NCBI GenBank assembly: GCA_017617525.1
Contig: JAFZWA010000038.1
Coordinates: forward strand, 42,995-106,994
Direction: 5' to 3'
DNA length: 64,000 nt
Origin: Clostridiales bacterium
GTDB taxonomy: Bacteria; Bacillota; Clostridia; Saccharofermentanales; Saccharofermentanaceae
The translations under genes were made by a program, and so were the position numbers. How positions within the stretch are numbered: the stretch's first letter is position 1; every line of letters begins with the position of its first letter. The notes beneath the pieces are model-generated. The model was not told the DNA's origin and made no database searches. It saw only the letters and a list, made by a program, of their open reading frames with translations. Positions 47,660-55,009 of this stretch are shown here, piece by piece.

Positions 47660-48205
47660 ATGGGAAAAGCACAATACAACGAGAATACGGCTTCATTTCA
47701 TCCACTGACGGATCAACCGTATCCGCTGGGGCTTGATGTTGATGTAAAATCCATGAAAAAGAAATCATTGCAGTTTTATTCATTGGTTGTTATTTGTGGT
47801 GTTCTTCTGATACTGATCAGTTTTGTGGACTTGAGCAGTTCGCCTGAATCCACGAGTTTCATTGATTCCCTTGCCAGGTATTTTGGAATCTGCGCACTCA
47901 TCACGGTGATCGTATATGTTTGCTTACTGATCTATAACTCAGGCCGGGCCGTATCCCGCATTGTGCTCTATCCGACCGGTTTTTACATCAATAATGACCA
48001 GTTCTACAATGACGGTAACATGAAGGTGACCATCAAAACGTTTATGCCTCTTGCGGGACTCGCAGACAATGTTTATCTGACTGTGAGATCCTCTACGGGA
48101 ACCAAGAAATACTGGTTCGGCGTAAAAGGCGACACAAATGCGGAGGCTCTCAGATCGCAGGTTCGTGGCGCGCTTGCGCAGCTCACACCGCCGATTCAGC
48201 TTTGA
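47660..48205 (+). CDS. Membrane protein of unknown function
   Basis: A 181-residue protein starting at ATG 47660 (an in-frame TTG at 47654 is an alternative; neither has a clear ribosome binding site). Two hydrophobic segments at about 35-53 and 73-95 are followed by a strand-rich cytoplasmic domain (IVLYPTGFYINNDQFYNDGN...) that resembles PH-like bacterial domains. No function is known. It begins 9 bases after the preceding gene and is probably co-transcribed with it. Confidence 0.65.
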   Translation: MGKAQYNENTASFHPLTDQPYPLGLDVDVKSMKKKSLQFYSLVVICGVLLILISFVDLSSSPESTSFIDSLARYFGICALITVIVYVCLLIYNSGRAVSRIVLYPTGFYINNDQFYNDGNMKVTIKTFMPLAGLADNVYLTVRSSTGTKKYWFGVKGDTNAEALRSQVRGALAQLTPPIQL

Positions 48206-48248
48206 TGAGAAGACCGATTTTCTGAAAATCTATAAAATCAGCTAAAAG

Positions 48249-48314
48249 GAAAAGCTTTCTTGTGCTGGTCCTCGGGCGTTAGCCCTGCGGAGGCACTTCG
48301 AAAGCTTTTCTTTT
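48249..48314. terminator. Long hairpin, probable bidirectional terminator
   Basis: An outer 11-base-pair perfect stem (48249-48259 with 48300-48310), followed by TTTTG, encloses inner stems GTGC/GCAC and GGGC/GCCC around a GTTA loop. It lies between convergent genes. It is longer and more structured than the other terminators in this window. Confidence 0.7.
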
Positions 48315-48338
48315 GTTCTGTAATTGGATTTTTCAGAA

Positions 48339-49688
48339 TTATCCGAAGAATTCTTTATAAAGGGTTCTAACTGCGTAAGAGCAGTACTCTTCGCGAACAC
48401 CGAACATTACGGAGATCTCGGAAGCACCCTGGTTGATGAGCTCCAAGTTGATACCTGCTTTAGAAAGAGCGGTTGCGGCTCTTGCCGTAGTACCTACCGT
48501 ATTCGCCATCGCTTCACCGACGATCATAACGATCGCGAGATCACGGTTAACGGAGATGTTGTCGACATTGAGCTCGAGGCTGATGCGCTGAACGATCCTG
48601 CGCTCCTTTTCAGGAGTGAAGTCAGAAGCTCTCAGGATGATGGATACCGAGTCGATTCCGGAAGGCATGTGCTCGATGGAGAGACCTTCGTCAGCGATGA
48701 TGCCGAGAACCTTAACGAGGAAGCCGACTTCACGGTTCATCAGGTACTTGCTCATGTTGAGTGCACAGAAGCCCTTTTCACCGGCGATGCCGGTTACGAG
48801 TGAATCGTAGTGGGTACGCTTGCTGACGATCATGGTGCCCTTACCGGACGGGTTGTTGGTATTCTTGATGTTTACCGGAATACCGCGAACGAATGCCGGG
48901 TAGAGAGCTTCTTCGTGAAGCACCTGGAACCCTGCGTAAGCAAGCTCGCGCATTTCATCGTAGGTGATCTCGGTGACAGGGAACGGATCCTTTACGAGAT
49001 TCGGGTTAACGGCAAATACGTTATCTACGTCAGTCCAGTTCTCATATACGGAAGCGTGAAGCGCCGCAGCGAGGATCGCGCCTGTGATATCGGAACCGCC
49101 GCGGGAGAAGGTGATGATCTCGCCTTCCTTGGAGTATCCGAAGAAGCCCGGGAATACGCAGAGCTCACGAAGACGTGCAAGATCTGCCAGATTGTCGTAG
49201 GACTCCGGAAGGATCTTCACGTGTCCGCCTGCCTCGGTCTCGAGAAGGAGACCTGCTACCTTCGGGTTGCAGTAAGTCGCCTTGTGACCGATCTTGGTAA
49301 GATAGGTGGAAACAAGACGAGCGCAGCTGTCTTCACCAAGCGCCTTGGTCGCGTCCATGTAATGGGCGGCGTCTTTTACAGGCTGGTTGATAGATTCTTC
49401 GATGTTCTCCTTGATGGACTCCATGCAATCCGGGATCTCAAGCTCTTCACAGATCGAAGCGAAACGATCGAGAACCGCCTTCAGTTCTTTTTCACCGGAC
49501 TGACCTGAGATCTTTGCATTCGCAAGCGCGATAAGAAGGTCGGTTACCTTGATATCGGAAGAGAAGCGCTTACCAGGAGCGGATACGACGATCACGCGTC
49601 TTTCCGGATCGCTGAGAATAATATCGCAGACCTTCTTGATCTGAGTGGCGTCTGCACAGGATGAACCACCGAACTTAGTTACTTTCAT
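48339..49688 (-). CDS. lysC: Aspartate kinase
   Basis: The first step of the aspartate family pathway (lysine, methionine, threonine), feeding DapA/DapB and MetY substrates. The start is set at MKVTKFGGSSCAD, giving 449 residues; the longer frame has no other candidate start with family similarity. The kinase domain has FGGSS and ITFSRGGSDITGA. Two ACT domains occupy the C-terminus (about 300-449; LVKVLGIIADEGLSIEHMPSGIDSVSII and IVGEAMANTVGTTARAATALSKAGINLELINQG). The AGGAGG site is 24 bases from the ATG but is brought within 8 by a perfect hairpin. A minus-strand promoter precedes it. Confidence 0.94.
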   Translation of the reverse strand: MKVTKFGGSSCADATQIKKVCDIILSDPERRVIVVSAPGKRFSSDIKVTDLLIALANAKISGQSGEKELKAVLDRFASICEELEIPDCMESIKENIEESINQPVKDAAHYMDATKALGEDSCARLVSTYLTKIGHKATYCNPKVAGLLLETEAGGHVKILPESYDNLADLARLRELCVFPGFFGYSKEGEIITFSRGGSDITGAILAAALHASVYENWTDVDNVFAVNPNLVKDPFPVTEITYDEMRELAYAGFQVLHEEALYPAFVRGIPVNIKNTNNPSGKGTMIVSKRTHYDSLVTGIAGEKGFCALNMSKYLMNREVGFLVKVLGIIADEGLSIEHMPSGIDSVSIILRASDFTPEKERRIVQRISLELNVDNISVNRDLAIVMIVGEAMANTVGTTARAATALSKAGINLELINQGASEISVMFGVREEYCSYAVRTLYKEFFG

Positions 49689-49696
49689 ATCTTTAA

Positions 49697-49718
49697 TCAG
49701 GAAAACTCCTGACCTCCT
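49697..49718 (-). promoter_or_regulatory. Hairpin between ribosome binding site and start of lysC
   Basis: On the minus strand AGGAGG (49713-49718) is followed at once by TCAGGA-GTTT-TCCTGA (49712 down to 49697), a perfect 6-base-pair stem with a 4-base loop, then 8 bases to the ATG. The linear distance of 24 bases is too long for efficient initiation, while the folded distance of 8 is ideal. Confidence 0.5.
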
Positions 49719-49734
49719 CGTTTTAATCACTCGT

Positions 49735-49763
49735 ATTATATAGATATTATTGCGCTTTCTCAA
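49735..49763 (-). promoter_or_regulatory. Sigma-A promoter of lysC
   Basis: Minus strand TTGAGA (plus 49758-49763), a 17-base spacer and TATAAT (plus 49735-49740). Confidence 0.75.
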
Positions 49764-49779
49764 GGGAAACGAGCAATAC

Positions 49780-49808
49780 TTGCGCATTTTTTATATCATT
49801 GGTATCCT
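49780..49808 (+). promoter_or_regulatory. Putative promoter of yqeG
   Basis: TTGCGC at 49780-49785, a 17-base spacer and TATCCT at 49803-49808. It is divergent from the lysC promoter, with 16 bases between the two -35 boxes. Confidence 0.5.
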
Positions 49809-49835
49809 ACAGACAGTTTTTCAAATGCTTAAGAA

Positions 49836-50345
49836 ATGAGGCTTTTAATCTCTATGGGCAACATTTTCCGTCCGGATCTCTGCGCGGATAAAGTCGCGGA
49901 TATCGACCTTTCGGTCCTTTCCGAAAAGGGCTTTCGTTTTGCTCTTTTGGACTTCGATAATACTCTCGCTCCGGACCATTCCAAGGAACCCGTACCTTAC
50001 TCCTATGAGATGGTCGAAAAGCTCCGTAATGCGGGCTTTTCCATGTGCCTCGTATCCAATGCGAAATCCGACCGTTCGAAAAACGTCGCGGAGATGTTGA
50101 AGATCCCGTGTGTTTCCTACGCCAACAAGCCCGGAACTTCAGGCGTTTTGAAGGCGATGGAGCTGATCGGCGCGGATAAGTCGAATACGGTCATGATCGG
50201 CGATCAGCTTTTCACGGATATCGCAGCGGGAAACCGTGCCGGACTTTACACGATATTCGTCGAAAAATACGCGAAGAAAGAGATCTTCTATGTTGCTCTT
50301 AAGAGGATCCCGGAGTGGGTGATCAGAAAGATCTGCAGATTCTGA
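49836..50345 (+). CDS. yqeG: YqeG-family HAD phosphatase
   Basis: A 169-residue HAD superfamily IIIA enzyme. The nucleophile motif is LLDFDNTLAPD, motif II is LVSNAKSDR, and the C-terminal motif is VMIGDQLFTDIAAGNRAGLYTIFV. Relatives act as phosphatidylglycerophosphatase-like enzymes or unknown phosphatases. Codon 7 (MGNIFRPD) is an alternative start. It is a single gene; the usual neighbours aroE, yqeH and nadD are absent. Confidence 0.9.
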   Translation: MRLLISMGNIFRPDLCADKVADIDLSVLSEKGFRFALLDFDNTLAPDHSKEPVPYSYEMVEKLRNAGFSMCLVSNAKSDRSKNVAEMLKIPCVSYANKPGTSGVLKAMELIGADKSNTVMIGDQLFTDIAAGNRAGLYTIFVEKYAKKEIFYVALKRIPEWVIRKICRF

Positions 50346-50494
50346 TCTATCCTGAAATTCGGGCGCTTTTGTGGAAAATAGATAAAATCTCGATTTTCTC
50401 GCCTTTTTACTTGCGGATTTGAATGTGTTAAAGTAAACTATAATATCGTGAATAAATTTGTTATTAAATTATAAGTATATTCGGAGGAACATTT

Positions 50495-51052
50495 ATGATT
50501 AGCGCTGGTGATTTTAGAAACGGTATGTGCTTCGAGATGGACGGTCAGGTTTTCCAGGTAGTGGAATTCCAGCACGTTAAGCCTGGTAAGGGTGCCGCTT
50601 TCGTACGTACAAAGTATAAGAACGTAAAGACAGGTTCTGTAGTTGAGCGCAGCTTCAACCCGAACGAAAAGTTTGAGCAGGCTCAGCTTGAGAGAAATGA
50701 TATGCAGTACATCTACGCTGATGGTGATCTGTATTACTTCATGGATCAGGAAACATATGAGCAGCGCCCGATCTCTAAGGAGAACATCGGTGAGAACATC
50801 CGCTTCCTTAAGGAAGAGATGATCTGCAAGGTTCTTTCTTACAAGGGCGAGGTTTTCGGTGTAGAGCTTCCGATCGTTGTTGAGCTCGAGATCACAGAGT
50901 GCGAGCCTGGTGTTCGTGGTGATACGACAAACAACGCTACTAAGATCGCTACTCTGGAGACAGGTGCTACAGTTAAGGTACCGCTCTTCGTTAACCAGAA
51001 TGAGATCATCCGTGTAGATACACGTACAGGTGAATATCTCGAACGTGCATAA
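50495..51052 (+). CDS. efp: Elongation factor P
   Basis: Relieves ribosome stalling at polyproline. The length of 185 residues is canonical. The three beta-barrel domains are intact, and the loop [12 protein letters not shown] carries the conserved Lys that may be modified. [43 protein letters not shown] is the EF-P signature. TATAAT at 50439-50444 and GGAGG precede it. The Pro-rich FHA protein at 27135 is an obvious client in this genome. Confidence 0.97.
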   Translation: MISAGDFRNGMCFEMDGQVFQVVEFQHVKPGKGAAFVRTKYKNVKTGSVVERSFNPNEKFEQAQLERNDMQYIYADGDLYYFMDQETYEQRPISKENIGENIRFLKEEMICKVLSYKGEVFGVELPIVVELEITECEPGVRGDTTNNATKIATLETGATVKVPLFVNQNEIIRVDTRTGEYLERA

Positions 51053-51092
51053 TCCCACGTTCTGATTTTCGTCGAGAAGGGAATTCACGAAG

Positions 51093-51473
51093 ATGGGTGA
51101 GAATCTCGTATCGGAATCGATTAAAGGCGAACGCTCGATGTCGCAGGGCTTTGTTGCTCAGTATGCAGCAGAAGCCGCCCTGCGTACGGAGGGCGTTGCT
51201 CGTCTTACGGCATCTGTCCCGGTCGTGCTCAAGGAATCGCTTGGTTTCGCGCACGAGGGAAAAGGTGTGCTCGTCCAGTTTTCAGAGAACGAGGAAGGCT
51301 TCGTTTCCGTAACTGTCTATCCCGTCGTTTATTATGGTATGATTATTCCAGAGGTGGCCTGGGCGATCCAGGAGCGCGTCAAGGAAGATGTTGAAAAGTA
51401 TACAGGTCTTGTTGTGGAGTCTGTAAACGTCCATGTCTGTGGCGTGGTGTTAAGAGAGGAGAACAACTCATGA
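51093..51473 (+). CDS. Asp23/Gls24 family envelope stress protein
   Basis: 126 residues of the alkaline shock protein 23 family. ALRTEGVARLT, VSVTVYPVVYYGMIIPEVAWAIQERVKEDVEKYTGLVVESVNVHVCGV is the family core. In known Gram-positive bacteria the protein is tethered to the membrane by AmaP, which is encoded next. The stop overlaps the amaP start by 4 bases. Confidence 0.9.
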   Translation: MGENLVSESIKGERSMSQGFVAQYAAEAALRTEGVARLTASVPVVLKESLGFAHEGKGVLVQFSENEEGFVSVTVYPVVYYGMIIPEVAWAIQERVKEDVEKYTGLVVESVNVHVCGVVLREENNS

Positions 51474-52021
51474 ACCGAATCATTCGCTTTGTCCTGATCG
51501 TTTATTCTACGATCCTCGCGATATTGTCCCTGCTTTTGCTTTATGCACTTGCCGATGACGGTATCTTCGCTGACTTGCTTTCACCTTTGGCCAATATCGT
51601 TACCGACCCGTACAAGAAGTACATCTATCTTGCCGTACTTCTTGTTATCCTGATCTCCTGTGTCATCACGGTTACTTACTGCCTGCTGAACGGTCGTCTC
51701 AGCAAGACGCGTATCCGTCAGACAGAGATCGGTTATGTTGAGATCGGTGTTGACGCGATCGAAAGTATCGCTTTAAACTCCGCAAAGAGTGCACAGGCAG
51801 GTATCAAGGCCGCTCGCGCACGTGTATCCTCGGCGAAAAATAATGCGATCCGCGTTTACTTAAGTGCCGTTCTTTATTCAAACGTAGAAGTTCCTTCGAC
51901 AATGGGTAAAGTTCAGGAGCGTATTAAGAAAGATATTGAACGTTATACCGGTATTACAGTTGAGAATGTTTCCGTTAAGGTAAGTCGCGTAGAGCCTGTA
52001 GTTGCAAAGGTGGAACGTTAA
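51470..52021 (+). CDS. amaP: Alkaline shock response membrane anchor protein AmaP
   Basis: A 183-residue protein with two membrane helices (about 5-28 and 52-75) followed by an Asp23-like cytoplasmic domain. Its end (RIKKDIERYTGITVENVSVKVSRVE) repeats the pattern of the upstream Asp23 protein (RVKEDVEKYTGLVVESVNVHVCGVV). It recruits Asp23 to the membrane in known relatives. Translation is coupled to the preceding gene. Confidence 0.88.
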   Translation: MNRIIRFVLIVYSTILAILSLLLLYALADDGIFADLLSPLANIVTDPYKKYIYLAVLLVILISCVITVTYCLLNGRLSKTRIRQTEIGYVEIGVDAIESIALNSAKSAQAGIKAARARVSSAKNNAIRVYLSAVLYSNVEVPSTMGKVQERIKKDIERYTGITVENVSVKVSRVEPVVAKVER

Positions 52022-52024
52022 CGA

Positions 52025-52261
52025 ATGAGAGCCCTGTTCGTCAAATTCTTCGATATGTTAAAAGACAAGAATTCCGGCAAGATCGGCGCCGGGATCGCGT
52101 TTGTCTTTGCGTTGTTTTTGGTGATCTTCGGTTTTCTCAAGACATTATTTATTATCATTCTGACCGTGATCGGCTACGTCGTTGGCGCGTTGCTTTTCTC
52201 GGATAAGAATAAAGTTAAGGACTGGATGGATAAGATCCTTCCGCCCGGGAGGTTTCGATGA
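52025..52261 (+). CDS. DUF2273 small membrane protein
   Basis: A 78-residue protein with paired hydrophobic segments (about 20-60) and a short basic end (KVKDWMDKILPPGRFR), matching the small DUF2273 partner of Asp23/AmaP loci. It overlaps nusB by 4 bases (ATGA), with its ribosome binding site GGGAGG inside the gene end. Confidence 0.8.
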   Translation: MRALFVKFFDMLKDKNSGKIGAGIAFVFALFLVIFGFLKTLFIIILTVIGYVVGALLFSDKNKVKDWMDKILPPGRFR

Positions 52262-52662
52262 GCAGAAGAGAAGCACGTGAAGCTGCTTTCGCATTTTTAT
52301 ATCAGTTGAATTTCAGAAACGAGCCCGTTTCCGAGCAGAAAGAGATGTACCTTCAGCTGCATCCGCTCGATGACGGTGATCTTCCGTATTTTGACGAGAT
52401 CACAAACGGTGTTTTCGAAAAGAAAGACGAGCTCGACAATGAATATTCTAAGTATCTGAAAGACTGGAAACTCAGCCGTCTTCCGAAGGTCGACGTTATT
52501 CTTCTTCGTATTGCCGTTTATGAGATGCTTCATGTGGAAGATATCCCTGTAAGCGTTTCGATCAACGAGGCTGTCGTTCTTGCCAAGAAGTACAGCTCTG
52601 AGGAATCCAAGAGTTATATCAACGCTGTTCTCGGAAAAATAGGTAACGATCTGGATAAATAA
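52258..52662 (+). CDS. nusB: Transcription antitermination factor NusB
   Basis: A 134-residue helical protein of the rRNA antitermination complex. The start MSRREAREAAFAFLYQLNF and the C-terminal VSINEAVVLAKKYSSEESKSYINAVLGKI are family signatures. It overlaps the DUF2273 gene by 4 bases and xseA by 1 base. Confidence 0.95.
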   Translation: MSRREAREAAFAFLYQLNFRNEPVSEQKEMYLQLHPLDDGDLPYFDEITNGVFEKKDELDNEYSKYLKDWKLSRLPKVDVILLRIAVYEMLHVEDIPVSVSINEAVVLAKKYSSEESKSYINAVLGKIGNDLDK

Positions 52663-53873
52663 TGGAACAGACAGTATTTTCCGTATCGGAATTGAATGCG
52701 TACGTAAGCACACTGCTCAGTAGTGACGGTGTGCTTTGTCAGTTGTGCGTAAAAGGTGAGATCTCCGGTTATAAGCGATATCCGTCAGGTCACGCGTATT
52801 TCCAGTTGAAAGACGCCAACAGTTCTGTTTCCTGCGTGATGTTCAAAGGAAACTTCTATCACATCCAATTCGTTCCGGAAAACGGCATGAAAGTCCGTAT
52901 CTACGGTCGTGCCGCGCTTTATTCCGTCGACGGAAAGTTCCAGGTCGTCGTCTCCATGATGGAAGAAGACGGGCTCGGAGAACTTTTCAAGGAGTTCGAG
53001 TTAAGAAAAGCAAAGATGGCCGCGGAAGGTCTCTTTGACGAAGAACATAAGAAACCGATCCCTTATCTTCCGAAGAGGATCGGTGTCGTGACATCTCCGA
53101 AAGGCGCCGTTATCCGGGATATCCTGAATGTCCTGAACAGACGCTTCCCGAACTACGATCTTCTGATCGCGCCGTCTGCCGTGCAGGGAAAAGAAGCCTC
53201 CACGGAACTGATCCGCGCCTTAAAGCTTTTAGATGAACGAGACGATATCGATGTTATCATCATTGCTCGTGGCGGCGGTTCCATGGAAGACCTGTGGTGC
53301 TTTAATGACGAAGCGCTCGGACGAGCGGTATATAACGCGAAAACTCCGGTCATCTCCGCTGTCGGTCATGAGACCGACTTTACGATCTGCGACTTCTGCG
53401 CGGATCTTCGAGCGCCGACACCTTCGGCGGCTGCCGAACTTGTCCTTCCGAACAAAGAAGAAGTCGCTTCACGTCTGGATGTCTCCGGCGGAAAGCTGGC
53501 TCTTGCGATGAAGAACTTCATTAAGAATAAACGCTTCATGCTCGACAGTCTTTCGAAGCATAGAGCACTTGTTGAACCGAAGTTTCGGATAGAAAAGGAA
53601 ATGCAGCGCTGCGATATGCTGTATGGAAAACTGAATGAGCGTTTCACGACAGCTTTTGAGAAGAAGAACAGTGCTTTTGCCACGGACCTGGCAAAGCTCG
53701 AAGCACTCGATCCGATGAAGGTCCTGCTTCGCGGATATGCCCGTGCTACCGATAAGGATGGCCGGACAGTTGATTCTGTGAAATGTGTTAATATAATGGA
53801 AGAGGTTTTGATCTCGGTTTCGGACGGTGTGATCCGTACGAATGTGACGGGAATTGAGGCAAAAGAGGGTTAA
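52662..53873 (+). CDS. xseA: Exodeoxyribonuclease VII large subunit
   Basis: Degrades single-stranded DNA with XseB; 403 residues. The N-terminal OB fold (LCVKGEISGYKRYPSGHAYFQLKDANSSVSCVMF), the core RIGVVTSPKGAVIRDIL and IIIARGGGSMEDLWCFNDE, and VGHETDFTICDFCADLRAPTPSAAAEL are typical. The middle coiled-coil region is shorter than in E. coli. It lies 3 bases before xseB. Confidence 0.96.
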   Translation: MEQTVFSVSELNAYVSTLLSSDGVLCQLCVKGEISGYKRYPSGHAYFQLKDANSSVSCVMFKGNFYHIQFVPENGMKVRIYGRAALYSVDGKFQVVVSMMEEDGLGELFKEFELRKAKMAAEGLFDEEHKKPIPYLPKRIGVVTSPKGAVIRDILNVLNRRFPNYDLLIAPSAVQGKEASTELIRALKLLDERDDIDVIIIARGGGSMEDLWCFNDEALGRAVYNAKTPVISAVGHETDFTICDFCADLRAPTPSAAAELVLPNKEEVASRLDVSGGKLALAMKNFIKNKRFMLDSLSKHRALVEPKFRIEKEMQRCDMLYGKLNERFTTAFEKKNSAFATDLAKLEALDPMKVLLRGYARATDKDGRTVDSVKCVNIMEEVLISVSDGVIRTNVTGIEAKEG

Positions 53874-53876
53874 AGA

Positions 53877-54104
53877 ATGGCTGAGAAAAAGAATGACATG
53901 ACTTATGAGCAGGCAGTTGCCGAACTGGAAGAGATCATCAGAAAACTAGAGTCGGGTGAAGCGACTCTGGATGAATCGATCGCGCTGTATTCTCGTGGCA
54001 TGGAGCTGTCTAAGTTCTGCAAAGACAAGCTGGATTCGATCGTGAAGAAGATCAGCATCCTCGGACAGGATGGTTCGAGCGAAAGTGCTTTTGGAGAAGA
54101 ATAA
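53877..54104 (+). CDS. xseB: Exodeoxyribonuclease VII small subunit
   Basis: A 75-residue all-helical subunit. TYEQAVAELEEIIRKLESGEATLDESIALYSRGMELSKFCKDKLD matches the family exactly in pattern. It overlaps ispA by 1 base (TAATG). Confidence 0.95.
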   Translation: MAEKKNDMTYEQAVAELEEIIRKLESGEATLDESIALYSRGMELSKFCKDKLDSIVKKISILGQDGSSESAFGEE

Positions 54105-55006
54105 TGACAGAGAAGATTTCCTTTTTTATGAAGAAATATCAGGACCGCATCGAAGAACTCCTTCTGGATGTTTTTCCTTCCGAGCTTTCTGATGACCCGA
54201 CCGTAAAGGCTGCGATGTACAGCCTTCTGGCGGGTGGTAAGCGCATCCGTCCGGTTCTGATGTACATGGTCGCCGAGATGCTCAAGCTCGATCTTGAAGA
54301 TGTTGACGATTTTGCAGCGGCAATGGAGATGGTCCACACATATTCTCTGATCCATGACGATCTTCCGTGCATGGACGATGACTGTTTAAGAAGAGGCAAG
54401 CCGACATGCCATATCGCGCATGGTGAGGCGTTCGCGCTTCTTGCCGGTGACGCGCTCCTTAACAGAGCTTTTGAGCGTGTTCTTCTGGCGGTAACTAAGA
54501 ACCCGAAGACAGCTTCGGCGGCTTCTTATTTTGCAGGTAATACCGGTATCCTCGGAATGATCGGTGGACAGAGCATCGACCTTGCGTCTGAAGGAAAGAA
54601 GATCGAGACAGGACTTCTCTGTGAGCTTCACGAGAAGAAGACAGGCGCTCTGATCAATGCTTCCTGCCTGATCCCGTATTTCATCTACGCGGCCGATAAG
54701 GGCGAGGATAAGAAGCTTTACGATCTTATCCACCGTTTCTCCGCTGGCACGGGTCTCGGTTTCCAGATCAAGGACGACCTTTTGGATGTACAGGCAGACG
54801 AACAAGTCCTCGGTAAAAGCACCGGTAAGGACGCAAGAGATAATAAGTCTACATTTGTTACTGTTTTCGGCGAAAAGAGCGCGCAGCAGATGCTCGACGA
54901 TACATACGCTGATGTGTATGCCGCTCTGGATGAATTGTCCGCGCTCGGATTTGATGTAACGGCACTTCGCCAGTTCAGTGATGTTTTGCAGAATAGGGTG
55001 CAGTGA
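54104..55006 (+). CDS. ispA: Farnesyl/geranyl diphosphate synthase
   Basis: A prenyl-chain synthase of 300 residues. The first Asp-rich motif is DDLPCMDDD (near residue 85), the second DDLLDVQAD. GGKRIRPVLMYM and GFQIKDD complete the allylic substrate site. The gene lies between xseB and dxs, the standard Bacillota isoprenoid cluster. The product length (C15 or longer) cannot be fixed from sequence. Confidence 0.94.
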   Translation: MTEKISFFMKKYQDRIEELLLDVFPSELSDDPTVKAAMYSLLAGGKRIRPVLMYMVAEMLKLDLEDVDDFAAAMEMVHTYSLIHDDLPCMDDDCLRRGKPTCHIAHGEAFALLAGDALLNRAFERVLLAVTKNPKTASAASYFAGNTGILGMIGGQSIDLASEGKKIETGLLCELHEKKTGALINASCLIPYFIYAADKGEDKKLYDLIHRFSAGTGLGFQIKDDLLDVQADEQVLGKSTGKDARDNKSTFVTVFGEKSAQQMLDDTYADVYAALDELSALGFDVTALRQFSDVLQNRVQ

Positions 55007-55009
55007 TCT

